Below are positions 36,420 through 44,933 of a stretch of DNA of 64,000 bases, piece by piece. Under the pieces are notes generated by a model. The model did not search any database. It was not told the DNA's origin and worked only from the letters and a program-made list of their open reading frames with translations. Source of the stretch: Roseococcus pinisoli (lineage in GTDB: Bacteria > Pseudomonadota > Alphaproteobacteria > Acetobacterales > Acetobacteraceae); the NCBI RefSeq assembly GCF_018413645.1, contig NZ_JAHCDA010000001.1:682001-746000 (forward strand), in the 5' to 3' direction. Each line of letters opens with the position of its first letter. Positions within the stretch are counted from its first letter, which is position 1. A program made the translations under genes and the position numbers.

Positions 36420-36477
36420 GCGGGAACCTCTTGCAGGGGGGCGGGCTGGGCCCACCCCCGGTCAATGCCTCAGAGCG

Positions 36478-37545
36478 TCAGGCGGTCCAGATCGACGCGC
36501 CGGACGGGTTCTTCACGGCGCTCCAGCTGGCGCGGATGGCCGTGTGCACGGCGTCCGGCAGCGCGATGTATTCGAGCCGGCGGGCGGCCTCGCCACCGTT
36601 CTTGAAGGCCCAGTCGAAGAACTTCATCGAGTTCAGGCTGCCCGTGACGCGCTCGGCGGTCGGGTTGGTGGGCAGCAGGATGAAGGTCGGCGAGACGATC
36701 GGCCACACGGTCGCACCGGCCAGGTCCACCATGTCGGCCGCGAAGTTCGGCACCGTCCAGTCGGCGGCGGCGGCGGCGGCCTGGAAGGCCTCCATCGTCG
36801 GGCGGACGAAGTTGCCGGCCTTGTTGCGCAGCTGCGTCGTGACCAGGCGGTTCACGGTCGCATAGGCATTCTCGGTGTAGCCGATGGCGCCCGGCGTGTT
36901 GCGGACGGCGTTGGAGACGCCCTCATTGCCGCGCGCGCCGTTGCCGACCGGCCACTGGACGCTCGTCGCGGCGCCGGGGCCGGACTTCCACGCGTCGGAC
37001 ACGCGCGAGAGGTAGGTCGTGAACACGAAGGTCGTGCCCGAGGCGTCGGCGCGATAGGCCGGGGAGACCGGCAGGTTCGGCAGGCGCAGGTCGCGGTTGA
37101 GCTCGACGATCTTGGCGTCGTTCCAGCGCGTGATGCGGCCGAGGAAGATGTCGGCAAGCACTTCCGGCGTCAGCTTCAGCGTCTGGTCGGCCACGCCCGG
37201 CAGGTTCACGATCAGCACGACCGAGCCCAGGACCGTCGGGAACTGCAGCAGGCTGCGCTCGCGGAGCTGGTCGGCCGAGAGCGGGGCGTCGGAGGCGCCG
37301 AAATCGACGGTGCGGTTGGTGATCTGGTTGATGCCGCCGCCCGAGCCGATCGACTGGTAGTTCAGCTGCACGCCCGCGCCCTCGCGGGCGGCCTGGCCCC
37401 AGCGCTCATAGACCGGACGGGGGAAGCTGGCGCCGGCGCCGGTGATGGGGGCGAGCTGGGCGAAGCTCGGGCGGGCCAGCACGGGCGTCGCCGCCACGCC
37501 GGCGGCGAGAGCCAGAAGGTTGCGTCGGTTCACAGACATCTCCAT
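36478..37545 (-). CDS. pstS: Phosphate ABC transporter substrate-binding protein PstS
   Basis: This is a 355-residue periplasmic phosphate receptor. The leader (VNRRNLLALAAGVAATPVLA) is followed by the phosphate-binding GAGASFPRPVYERW, the serine-rich loop YQSIGSGGGINQITNRTVDF-GASDAPLS and ADASGTTFVFTTYLS. It heads the pst operon and has a Pho box 80-100 bases upstream. ATG 37539 is an alternative start two codons on. Confidence 0.95.
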   Translation of the reverse strand: MEMSVNRRNLLALAAGVAATPVLARPSFAQLAPITGAGASFPRPVYERWGQAAREGAGVQLNYQSIGSGGGINQITNRTVDFGASDAPLSADQLRERSLLQFPTVLGSVVLIVNLPGVADQTLKLTPEVLADIFLGRITRWNDAKIVELNRDLRLPNLPVSPAYRADASGTTFVFTTYLSRVSDAWKSGPGAATSVQWPVGNGARGNEGVSNAVRNTPGAIGYTENAYATVNRLVTTQLRNKAGNFVRPTMEAFQAAAAAADWTVPNFAADMVDLAGATVWPIVSPTFILLPTNPTAERVTGSLNSMKFFDWAFKNGGEAARRLEYIALPDAVHTAIRASWSAVKNPSGASIWTA

Positions 37546-37625
37546 CGGAACGAGGCGGGGCGATAGGCCCCCATCCTCTCGGGCCCAGCGGATATGCCCT
37601 CAGGAAGACCAAGGTGTTTCACATT

Positions 37626-37643
37626 TGTGAAGCTTATGTGACA
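37626..37643 (-). promoter_or_regulatory. Pho box upstream of pstS
   Basis: Read on the minus strand, TGTCACA-TAAG-CTTCACA is two 7-base repeats with an 11-base period and an AT-rich 4-base spacer, the classic PhoB half-site arrangement. It lies 81-98 bases before the pstS ATG. A third partial repeat (AATGTGAAA) follows it. It predicts induction of the whole operon at low phosphate. Confidence 0.75.
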
Positions 37644-37716
37644 CAGACCTTTGGGGCCAGTTGTAGGCCCTCCGAAGCGCGGAAATGCTTTCCCTGGAAT
37701 GGCCTGCGGGCCGGAA

Positions 37717-38052
37717 TCAGCGCGTGCGGGCAGGCGCCGTCGTGGGCGAGGCGTTCCCGCCGCCGCTGCCGGGCATGGTCGCGACGGCCGCGGCCAGCGC
37801 CGCGATGGGCAGGGCGATGAGCGCCGGCGCCGCCAGCCCTGATCCGAGGGAACCGCTGCCCTCCGCTATCGGCCGGGCGGTTCCGGCGCTGCGCAGCGGG
37901 ATCGTGGGGCGCGGCGCGTTCACCACGCGCGGTGACGCGGCGCCCCGGGCGGGGACCACCACCCCGGAGCCTGCCGGGATGACGAGGCGCTCCTGCGCCA
38001 GGGCCGGGCCGGCCATGACGGTGGCAAGGAGGGCGAGGGCGGCACGGCGCAT
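37717..38052 (-). CDS. Small exported Ala/Gly/Pro-rich protein of unknown function
   Basis: The 111-residue protein has a clear signal peptide (MRRAALALLATVMAGPALAQ), a basic/Pro-rich middle (RLVIPAGSGVVVPARGAASP) and one hydrophobic segment (LAAPALIALPIAALAAAVAT) followed by a Gly/Ser/Thr tail. No known domain recognised. It may be an envelope protein anchored by the C-terminal helix. It is a single gene just upstream of the pstS promoter region, on the same strand. Confidence 0.65.
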   Translation of the reverse strand: MRRAALALLATVMAGPALAQERLVIPAGSGVVVPARGAASPRVVNAPRPTIPLRSAGTARPIAEGSGSLGSGLAAPALIALPIAALAAAVATMPGSGGGNASPTTAPARTR

Positions 38053-38108
38053 GACCGATGCTGGCGTGGCACCGGCACCGGTTTCAAGAGAAATTCTGGC
38101 GTCGTAGC

Positions 38109-39251
38109 TCAGCCCGGCCGGCCGACCAGCCCCCGGGCGATGATCACCCGCATGATCTCGTTCGTGCCCTCCAGGATCCGGTGGACCCGAAGGTCGCGCA
38201 CGATCTTCTCGATGCCGTAATCGGCCAGGTAGCCGTAGCCGCCGAGAAGCTGCAGCGCCTCGTCCGCGATGCGGTGACACGTATCGGTCACGAAGCGCTT
38301 GGCCATGGCGCAGAAAGCGGTGGCGTCGGGCGCCTTCTCGTCCAGCTTCGCGCAGGCGCGCCAGAGGAAGCTGCGCGCGGCCTCGAGCTCGGTGGCCATG
38401 TCGGCCAGGCGGAACTGCGTCGCCTGGAAATCCGAGACCGCGCGGCCGAAGGCGCGGCGCGACTTCACGTAGTCCAGCGCGATGTCGAGCGCCGCCTGCG
38501 CCCCGCCGAGCGAGCAGGCGGCAATGTTCAGCCGCCCGCCGTCGAGCCCGGCCATGGCGTAGCGGAAGCCCTGCCCTTCCTCGCCCAGCAGGGCCTCGGC
38601 GGGGACGCGCGCCGCCCCGAAGAGGACCTGCCGGGTGGGCTGGGCGTTCCAGCCCATTTTGCGCTCATTGGCGCCGAAGCCGAGGCCCGGCGTCTCCTTC
38701 GGCACGAGCAGGGCCGAGATGCCGTCCGCCCCCGGCCCGCCCGTGCGCGCCATGGTCAGATAGAGATCCGAGACGCCGGCGCCGCTGATGAACTGCTTGG
38801 CGCCGTCCAGCACATAGCCCTCGTTGTCGCGGCGGGCCTTGGTGGCCAGCGCCACGGCATCGCTGCCCGATCCCGGCTCCGTGAGGCAGTAGGAGGCGAC
38901 CTTCTCCATAGTCAGCAGGCTCGGCAGCCATTGCGCGCGCTGCGCGTCGGTCCCCCAGCGATCGGTCATCCAGGCGACCATGTTGTGGATGGAGAGAAAG
39001 GCGCTGATCGTCGGGCAGCCCGTCGCCAGCGCCTCGAAGACCACCGCGGCGTCGAGGCGGGAGAGCCCGGCGCCGCCGCTCTCCTCGCGCACATAGAGCC
39101 CGGCCATGCCGAGTCCGGCCGCCTCCCGCAGGACGTCGAGCGGAAGGTGGCGGTCGCGGTCCCAGGCGATGGCCTGGGGCGCGATCCGCTCGCGGGCAAA
39201 ATCCAGCGCCGTCTCGCGCAGGGCCTTGGTGTCGGGCGAGAGATCGAACAT
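38109..39251 (-). CDS. Acyl-CoA dehydrogenase, isobutyryl/short-chain type
   Basis: The 380-residue flavoenzyme has SYCLTEPGSGSDAVALATKA, YVLDGAKQFISGAGVSDLYL, FGRAVSDFQATQFRLADMAT and the C-terminal HRILEGTNEIMRVIIARGLV. The catalytic glutamate is probably in the RILEGTNEIM stretch. The pattern with RDLRVHRILEG is typical of isobutyryl- or 2-methylacyl-CoA dehydrogenases. ATG 39251 lies 8 bases after the indolepyruvate oxidoreductase stop; a GTG overlapping that stop (39263) is possible. The pairing suggests breakdown of a 2-oxo acid to acyl-CoA followed by dehydrogenation. Confidence 0.9.
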   Translation of the reverse strand: MFDLSPDTKALRETALDFARERIAPQAIAWDRDRHLPLDVLREAAGLGMAGLYVREESGGAGLSRLDAAVVFEALATGCPTISAFLSIHNMVAWMTDRWGTDAQRAQWLPSLLTMEKVASYCLTEPGSGSDAVALATKARRDNEGYVLDGAKQFISGAGVSDLYLTMARTGGPGADGISALLVPKETPGLGFGANERKMGWNAQPTRQVLFGAARVPAEALLGEEGQGFRYAMAGLDGGRLNIAACSLGGAQAALDIALDYVKSRRAFGRAVSDFQATQFRLADMATELEAARSFLWRACAKLDEKAPDATAFCAMAKRFVTDTCHRIADEALQLLGGYGYLADYGIEKIVRDLRVHRILEGTNEIMRVIIARGLVGRPG

Positions 39252-39259
39252 GCCCGATG

Positions 39260-42200
39260 TCACTCCGCCGCCGCCGGGGTGTCCAGCATCGCCCATCGCG
39301 CCCGCGTGGCGGCGATGTTGCGCGCCTTGATCGGCCCGTAGCCCTTGATGCCGGCCGCCGCCTCGACCCAGTCGCAGGCCCGGGCGTGGTTGGTGGGATG
39401 CAGCCCAGCGAGGCGCTGCTCGATCCCCGCGCGGAATTCATCCACCAGCGCGCGCTCGGTACGCCTCTCCTCCGTCCGGCCGAAGGGGTCGAGGAAGCTG
39501 CCGCGCAGCACCTTGCCGTGCCGGAGCCAGCCCATGGCCTTCAGCATCCAGGGCCCGAAGGTCATCTTGCGCGGACGGCCGTCGCGCCCCTCCCGCGCCA
39601 GAAGCGGCGGGGCCAGGTGCATCTCGATCCGCGTCGTGCCCTCGAAGCCCGACCGGAGCTTCGCCTGCCAGGCCGGGTCGGCGTGGAGCCGGGCAACCTC
39701 GTACTCGTCCTTATAGGCCATGAGCCGGTAGAGCTGCGTCGCCACCGCCCGGGCCAGGCGCTGCTCGCCCGGCATCACCGCCTCCTCCGCCGCGCGCACC
39801 CGCGCCACCATATCGGCGTAGCGGGAGGCGTAACGCGCGCTCTGGTAGCCGCGGAGATCGTCGACGCGCCGTTCGATCAGCGCGTCCAGCGTCTCGGGCG
39901 CCGCCGGCCGCGCCTCGACCGCGAGCCGCCCGGCCTCGAAGGCCGCGAGGTTCTTCGGGATGGCCGCGCCGTTCAGCTCGATCGCCCGCCGCAGCGCGTC
40001 CCGCGACATCGGGATCATTCCGCGCTGGAAAGCCGCGCCCAGGAGAAAGATGTTGAGGAAGATGAGGTCGCCGAACTCGCGCTCCACCTCATGCGCGGCG
40101 TCCAGCGCCACCACGTCATGCGCGGCCGCCTGCAGGCTGGCCATCATGCCGGCGGGGTTCTCGCGCGTCTCGGGATCGAGCACGAAGCGGCCGGTCGGCA
40201 TGAGCTCCGTGCTGACCACCACGCGCGAGCGGCCCGGCCCGAGCAGCGGCCGCGCCGTGCGGCCATGCGCGCCCACCAGATCGGCCGCGATCATCGCATC
40301 CGCCTGGCCCTGGCCGATGCGCGGGCTCGCCACCTCCTCGCCCGGCCGGCCGACGCGCAGCTGCGCATAGACGCCGCCGCCCTTCTGCGCGAGGCCGAGC
40401 ATGTCCAGCGTGCGGACCGGCCGCCCCTCCAGATGCGCGGCCATGGCGAGGATAGCGGAGAGCGCGGTCACGCCCTGCCCGCCCACGCCAGCCAGCAGGA
40501 TGTTCCAGGCCTCGCCCGGCTTCGGCTCCGGCAGGACCGGCAGCGTGGCCTCAATGGAAATGACGGGTGTCGCCGGCTTCACCGGCTGCGCGCCCTCGAG
40601 CGTGAGGAAGGAGGGGCAGAAGCCCTCGACACATGAAAAGTCCTGGTTGCAGGCGGATTGGTCGATGCGGCGCTTGCGGCCCCATTCCGTCTCGACTGGC
40701 TCCACCGCGATGCAGTTGGAGACGCGCGAGCAGTCGCCGCAATCCTCGCAGACGCGCGGGTTGATCACGGCGCGCTTCCGGGCCTTGGGCGCGAGGTCAC
40801 GCTTGCGCTGGCGGCGGCGCTCGGTGGCGCATTGCTGGTCGTAGATCAGCGCCGTCACGCCCGGGATCTCGCGCAGCATGCGCTGCACCTCGTCCAGCTC
40901 GGCGCGTGGGAAGAAGCTGGTGCCGACGGGGATCAGCGGGTCGCCCTGATGGCGCTCGGGATCGTCGCCGACGATGACCACGCGCTGCGCGCCCTCGGCC
41001 CAGACCTGCGCCGCGATGCGCGGCACCGTCACCTCGCCCTCGGCGGGCTGGCCGCCCGTCATCGCGACGGCGGAGTTGACCAGGATCTTGTAGGTGATGT
41101 TCGCCTTCGCCGCGATCGCCGCGCGGATCGCCATCACGCCCGAATGCGCATAGGTGCCGTCGCCCATATTGGCAAAGACGTGCTTGGTTTCGGTGAAGTG
41201 CCGCTGGCCGAGCCAGGCCGCGCCCTCGCCGCCCATATGGCTGAACAGCTCGCTCTCGCGATTCATGTCCTTCACGAGGTAGTGGCAGCCGATTCCCGCC
41301 AGAGCATGGCTGCCCTCGGGCAGCTGGGTCGAGGTGTTATGGGGGCAGCCCGGGCAGAAATAGGGCTGCCGCAGCGCCAGGGGCTCGGCGGCCGAGGCGG
41401 CGAGCGCGTCGAGTTCCGCGAGGCGCGCCGCAAGCTTCTCCGTCCGCAGCGCCTCCGGCAGCACCCGGGCCAGGCCGCGCAGGATCATGGCCGCATCGAG
41501 CTCGGAGAGGTCGCTCAGCACGTCCTTGCCGTGAATGCGCGGGCGGGTGGGATCGGCGTAGAGCGCCTCACGCAGCTGCATCTCGAGGAAGGAGCGCCGA
41601 TCCTCGACGACCAGGACGGATTCCAGCCCCCGGGTGAATTCGCGCGCGCCCTCCACGTCCAGCGGCCAGGCAAGGCCGACCTTCCAGATCCTGAGGCCGC
41701 CCATCCGCGCGAGCTCGGGCGAAATACCCGCATCGGCCAACGCCTGACGCAGCGTGGACCATGCCTTGCCGCGCACCGCGATGCCCAGCCGCGCATTGGG
41801 CGCGTCCTGAACCAGGCGGTTGAAGCCGTTGACGCGGGCGAAGGCCAGCGCCGCCGGCACCTTGAAGCGTCGCACCCTTTCCTCAATGCCCAGCGCCGTG
41901 TCGCGCAGGCGGATATGCAGCCCGCCGGGCGGCATTTCGATGCCGTTGGGCACGACCGTGGCGAAGGCGGCCGGATCGACGGTGAGGCTCATCGTCGCGT
42001 CCATCGTCTCGGCGACGCATTTCATGCCCACCCAGAGCCCGCTGAAGCGCGAAAGCGCGAGAGCCTTCACGCCGTATTCCAGCACCTCGCCCACATCGGC
42101 GGGGTCGAGCATCGGGATCTCGAGATCGGCGAAGGCGTATTCGGAGCCGCTGGTGACGGTGGAGGACTTCGCCGCCGGATCATCGCCGGCCAGGGCCAGC

Positions 42201-42628
42201 ACGCCGCCCTCCGGTGAGGTGCCCGCGCCGTTCGCATGGCGCAGCACATCGCCGCTGCGGTCCACGCCCGGCCCCTTGCCGTACCAGATGGAAAAGACGC
42301 CGTGCTGCTTCGCGCCCGGGAGCAGCGCCACCTGCTGCGTGCCCCAGCAGGCCGTCGCCGCGAGGTCCTCGTTCAGCCCGGGCTCGAAGACGACATTGGC
42401 GGCGCGCAGCCGCGCCTTCTGCTTCCAGAGCTCCTTGTCGTAACCGCCGAGCGGCGAGCCGCGGTAGCCGGTGATGTAGCCGGCCGTGTCCATCCCGAGC
42501 GTGTCGTCCAGCAGGCGGCGCATGAGGGGCAGGCGGACCAGCGCCTGGGTCCCGGTCAGCAGAGTCTCCCGCCCGGCCGCCTCCCAACGCTCCTCGAGCG
42601 AGATGTCGGGGCGGATGATGTTGTTCAT
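39260..42628 (-). CDS. Indolepyruvate ferredoxin oxidoreductase family protein, fused alpha-beta
   Basis: The 1122-residue TPP enzyme decarboxylates aryl or branched 2-oxo acids to acyl-CoA with ferredoxin-type electron transfer. The N-terminal IorA-like part has TGYRGSPLGGYDKELW and WGTQQVALLPGAKQHGVFSI. The TPP site is FANMGDGTYAHSGVMAIRAA with NSAVAMTGGQP. A cysteine-rich Fe-S region follows (RVCEDCGDCSRVSNCIAVEP and CNQDFSCVEGFCPSF). The IorB-like gamma domain begins near ILLAGVGGQGVTALSAIL. Length is normal for the fused form common in aerobic proteobacteria. ATG 42628 has GGAGG upstream. A Lrp-type regulator is divergent. Confidence 0.93.
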   Translation of the reverse strand: MNNIIRPDISLEERWEAAGRETLLTGTQALVRLPLMRRLLDDTLGMDTAGYITGYRGSPLGGYDKELWKQKARLRAANVVFEPGLNEDLAATACWGTQQVALLPGAKQHGVFSIWYGKGPGVDRSGDVLRHANGAGTSPEGGVLALAGDDPAAKSSTVTSGSEYAFADLEIPMLDPADVGEVLEYGVKALALSRFSGLWVGMKCVAETMDATMSLTVDPAAFATVVPNGIEMPPGGLHIRLRDTALGIEERVRRFKVPAALAFARVNGFNRLVQDAPNARLGIAVRGKAWSTLRQALADAGISPELARMGGLRIWKVGLAWPLDVEGAREFTRGLESVLVVEDRRSFLEMQLREALYADPTRPRIHGKDVLSDLSELDAAMILRGLARVLPEALRTEKLAARLAELDALAASAAEPLALRQPYFCPGCPHNTSTQLPEGSHALAGIGCHYLVKDMNRESELFSHMGGEGAAWLGQRHFTETKHVFANMGDGTYAHSGVMAIRAAIAAKANITYKILVNSAVAMTGGQPAEGEVTVPRIAAQVWAEGAQRVVIVGDDPERHQGDPLIPVGTSFFPRAELDEVQRMLREIPGVTALIYDQQCATERRRQRKRDLAPKARKRAVINPRVCEDCGDCSRVSNCIAVEPVETEWGRKRRIDQSACNQDFSCVEGFCPSFLTLEGAQPVKPATPVISIEATLPVLPEPKPGEAWNILLAGVGGQGVTALSAILAMAAHLEGRPVRTLDMLGLAQKGGGVYAQLRVGRPGEEVASPRIGQGQADAMIAADLVGAHGRTARPLLGPGRSRVVVSTELMPTGRFVLDPETRENPAGMMASLQAAAHDVVALDAAHEVEREFGDLIFLNIFLLGAAFQRGMIPMSRDALRRAIELNGAAIPKNLAAFEAGRLAVEARPAAPETLDALIERRVDDLRGYQSARYASRYADMVARVRAAEEAVMPGEQRLARAVATQLYRLMAYKDEYEVARLHADPAWQAKLRSGFEGTTRIEMHLAPPLLAREGRDGRPRKMTFGPWMLKAMGWLRHGKVLRGSFLDPFGRTEERRTERALVDEFRAGIEQRLAGLHPTNHARACDWVEAAAGIKGYGPIKARNIAATRARWAMLDTPAAAE

Positions 42629-42693
42629 TGGGACGCCTCCGGTAGTCGGATCGATAGGCTGGAAGCCTGGCCCGGATTGCGCAAGAGTTACTG

Positions 42694-42711
42694 CTGCATT
42701 CTGTTGTGCAG
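42694..42711. promoter_or_regulatory. Candidate Lrp-type operator
   Basis: CTGCA-8 bases-TGCAG is a dyad in the 110-base divergent region between the oxidoreductase and the Lrp-type regulator. Lrp-family proteins bind such AT-centred dyads near their own gene. The site lies 28 bases before the regulator's GTG. Confidence 0.4.
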
Positions 42712-42738
42712 TGCCGAAATGGCAGAAGGATCTTCCGC

Positions 42739-43194
42739 GTGGACGCGATCGACCGCCGAATTCTTCGTGCATTGCACCAGGAAGGCCGCCTGACCAATGC
42801 GGAGCTCGCCGAGCGCGTGGGGCTTTCGCCCTCACCCTGCTGGTCGCGCGTAAGGCGCCTGGAGCAATCCGGCGTCATCCGCGGCTACCGCGCGGAGCTG
42901 GACCAGGCGAAGCTGGGCCTGCCCGACACCGTCATCATCGAGGTGATGACCGAGAAGCATGACGAGGAGCAGCTCAAGCGATTCGAGCAGGCCATCGCCG
43001 ACATGCCGGAGGTCATCGAGGCCTGGCTCGCCACCGGCGAGTACGACTACATCCTGAAGGCCGCGGTCAGCGGCACGGCCGGCTACGAGCGACTGCTGCG
43101 GGAGAAGATCTACCGCCTGCCCGGCGTGCGCCACACGCGCACCGCCTTCGGCCTGCGCTGCCTGAAGCAGCTCTTCACGCCCATGCCGGTGTGA
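42739..43194 (+). CDS. Lrp/AsnC-family transcriptional regulator
   Basis: The 151-residue regulator has an N-terminal helix-turn-helix (AIDRRILRALHQEGRLTNAE, VGLSPSPCWSRVRRLEQSGV) and a C-terminal RAM/AsnC ligand domain (ATGEYDYILKAAVSGTAGYE). GTG 42739 follows AAGGA and the family starts with DxxDRxIL exactly here. It is divergent from the indolepyruvate oxidoreductase gene, so it probably controls that gene in response to an amino acid such as an aromatic or branched one. Confidence 0.92.
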   Translation: MDAIDRRILRALHQEGRLTNAELAERVGLSPSPCWSRVRRLEQSGVIRGYRAELDQAKLGLPDTVIIEVMTEKHDEEQLKRFEQAIADMPEVIEAWLATGEYDYILKAAVSGTAGYERLLREKIYRLPGVRHTRTAFGLRCLKQLFTPMPV

Positions 43195-43238
43195 GGGCGC
43201 CTATCGTCCGACGAAGCAGGCTCTGCTAGCCTTCCCGC

Positions 43239-44207
43239 ATGCTTGCTCTGACCATGGGGGAACCCGCCGGGATCGGCGCCGAGATCGCCGCAAAGGCCTG
43301 GCTGGCCTTGCGCGACGGCGGGCCCGCCTTCTTTCTCATCGACGACGCGGACCGGATCGGCGGCGTGCCCGTCGAGCGCATCGCCTCGGCCGGCGAGGCG
43401 GCGGCGGTCTTTCCGCGCGCGCTGCCGGTGCTGCACCGCCCCCTGCCCTTCCCCGCCGTGCCGGGCCAGCCGAGCGTGGCCACGGCCGGTGCCGTCCTCG
43501 CCGCCATCGAGGAGGCGGTCGCGCTGGCCAAGGCCGGGGAGATCGGCGGGATGGTGACCAACCCCATCCAGAAATCGGTGCTGACGGCCGCCGGCTTCCC
43601 GCATCCCGGCCACACGGAATTCCTGGGCGAGCTGGCGGGCACGGGCGTCCCACCCGTGATGATGCTGGCCTCTTCCGAGCTGCGCGTCGTGCCCGTGACG
43701 GTGCACGAGCCCCTGGCCCGCGCCATCGCCCGCCTGACGCCGGAGCTCATCGTCGAGCATGCGCGCATCACCCATGCGGCGCTGGTGCGCGACTTCGGCA
43801 TCGCCGCCCCCCGGCTCGCCGTGGCGGGGCTGAACCCGCACGCCGGCGAGGCCGGGACGCTTGGCCACGAGGACCAGGCGATCGTCGCGCCGGCGGTGCG
43901 GATGCTGCGCGACCTGGGCATCGACGCCACGGGCCCCTATCCGCCCGACACGCTCTTCACCGCCCATGCGCGGCCGACCTACGACGCCGCCATCTGCCTC
44001 TATCACGACCAGGCGCTGATCCCGATCAAGACGCTGGACATGGCGGGCGGCGTGAACGTCACCCTCGGCCTCTCCATCGTCCGCACCAGCCCCGATCACG
44101 GCACGGCGCTCGACATCGCGGGCAAGGGGGTGGCGAGCCCCGACAGCCTGATCGCCGCCCTCCGGCTGGCCTCCCAACTCGCTGACAATCGAAGGAAACG
44201 GGCCTGA
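43239..44207 (+). CDS. pdxA: 4-hydroxythreonine-4-phosphate dehydrogenase
   Basis: The 322-residue enzyme makes the precursor of pyridoxal phosphate. MLALTMGEPAGIGAEIAAKA is the canonical start. The metal-binding histidines are in FPHPGHTEFLGE, AGLNPHAGEAGTLGHED and CLYHDQALIPIKTL. SIVRTSPDHGTALDIAGKG is typical. It overlaps pdxJ by one base (TGATG), forming a pdxA-pdxJ operon in which both products act in consecutive steps of the DXP-dependent B6 pathway. Confidence 0.96.
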   Translation: MLALTMGEPAGIGAEIAAKAWLALRDGGPAFFLIDDADRIGGVPVERIASAGEAAAVFPRALPVLHRPLPFPAVPGQPSVATAGAVLAAIEEAVALAKAGEIGGMVTNPIQKSVLTAAGFPHPGHTEFLGELAGTGVPPVMMLASSELRVVPVTVHEPLARAIARLTPELIVEHARITHAALVRDFGIAAPRLAVAGLNPHAGEAGTLGHEDQAIVAPAVRMLRDLGIDATGPYPPDTLFTAHARPTYDAAICLYHDQALIPIKTLDMAGGVNVTLGLSIVRTSPDHGTALDIAGKGVASPDSLIAALRLASQLADNRRKRA

Positions 44208-44926
44208 TGCGCCTCTCGGTGAACGTGGACCATGTGGCGACGCTGCGGAACGCGCGCGGCGGCGTCTTCCCCTGCCCGGTGGAGGCCGCGCGCGTGGCCA
44301 TGGCGGCCGGCGCGGACGGCGTGACGATGCATCTGCGCGAGGATCGCCGCCACATCCGCGATCGCGACCTGGAACGCGTGGCCGCCGAGGTCGACACCCG
44401 CCTCAACTTCGAGATGGCCGCGACGGAGGAGATGGTCGCGCTCTGCGAGCGGCTGCGCCCGCCGGCCTGCTGCATCGTGCCCGAGAAGCGCGAGGAGCTG
44501 ACGACCGAGGGCGGCCTGGATGTGCTGCGCGCCGGCCCCTACCTCGCCGAATCGATCCGCCGGCTCGCCGGCCTCGGCATCGAGGTCTCGCTTTTCGTGG
44601 AGCCGGACGCCGCGCAGATCGCCCGCACAGCCGAGCTCGGCGCCCAGGCCATCGAGTTGCACACCGGCACCTATGCCGAGGCTTCCGCCGAGGCGCGCCC
44701 GGCGCTGGCCGCGAAGCATGCGGAGGCGGCCCGGCTGGCCCGTTCGCTCGGCCTGCAGGTCCATGCCGGCCACGGGCTGAGCTACGAGACCATCGCACCC
44801 ATCGCTGCCATCCCCGAGATCAGCGAGGTCTCGATCGGGCACTTCCTGATCTCGACCTCGGTCTTCGAGGGGCTGCCGGTGGCGATCAAGCGGATGAAGG
44901 GCCTGATCGCCGCCGCGCGGGGCTGA
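44207..44926 (+). CDS. pdxJ: Pyridoxine 5'-phosphate synthase
   Basis: The 239-residue TIM barrel condenses the PdxA product with deoxyxylulose phosphate to form pyridoxine phosphate. Hallmarks: LSVNVDHVATLRNARGG, GVTMHLREDRRHIRDRDLER, CCIVPEKREELTTEGGLDV, LQVHAGHGLSYET and VSIGHFLIS. Translationally coupled to pdxA. It converges with the M81 peptidase gene with 7 bases between stops. Confidence 0.97.
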   Translation: MRLSVNVDHVATLRNARGGVFPCPVEAARVAMAAGADGVTMHLREDRRHIRDRDLERVAAEVDTRLNFEMAATEEMVALCERLRPPACCIVPEKREELTTEGGLDVLRAGPYLAESIRRLAGLGIEVSLFVEPDAAQIARTAELGAQAIELHTGTYAEASAEARPALAAKHAEAARLARSLGLQVHAGHGLSYETIAPIAAIPEISEVSIGHFLISTSVFEGLPVAIKRMKGLIAAARG

Positions 44927-44933
44927 GAGCCCG

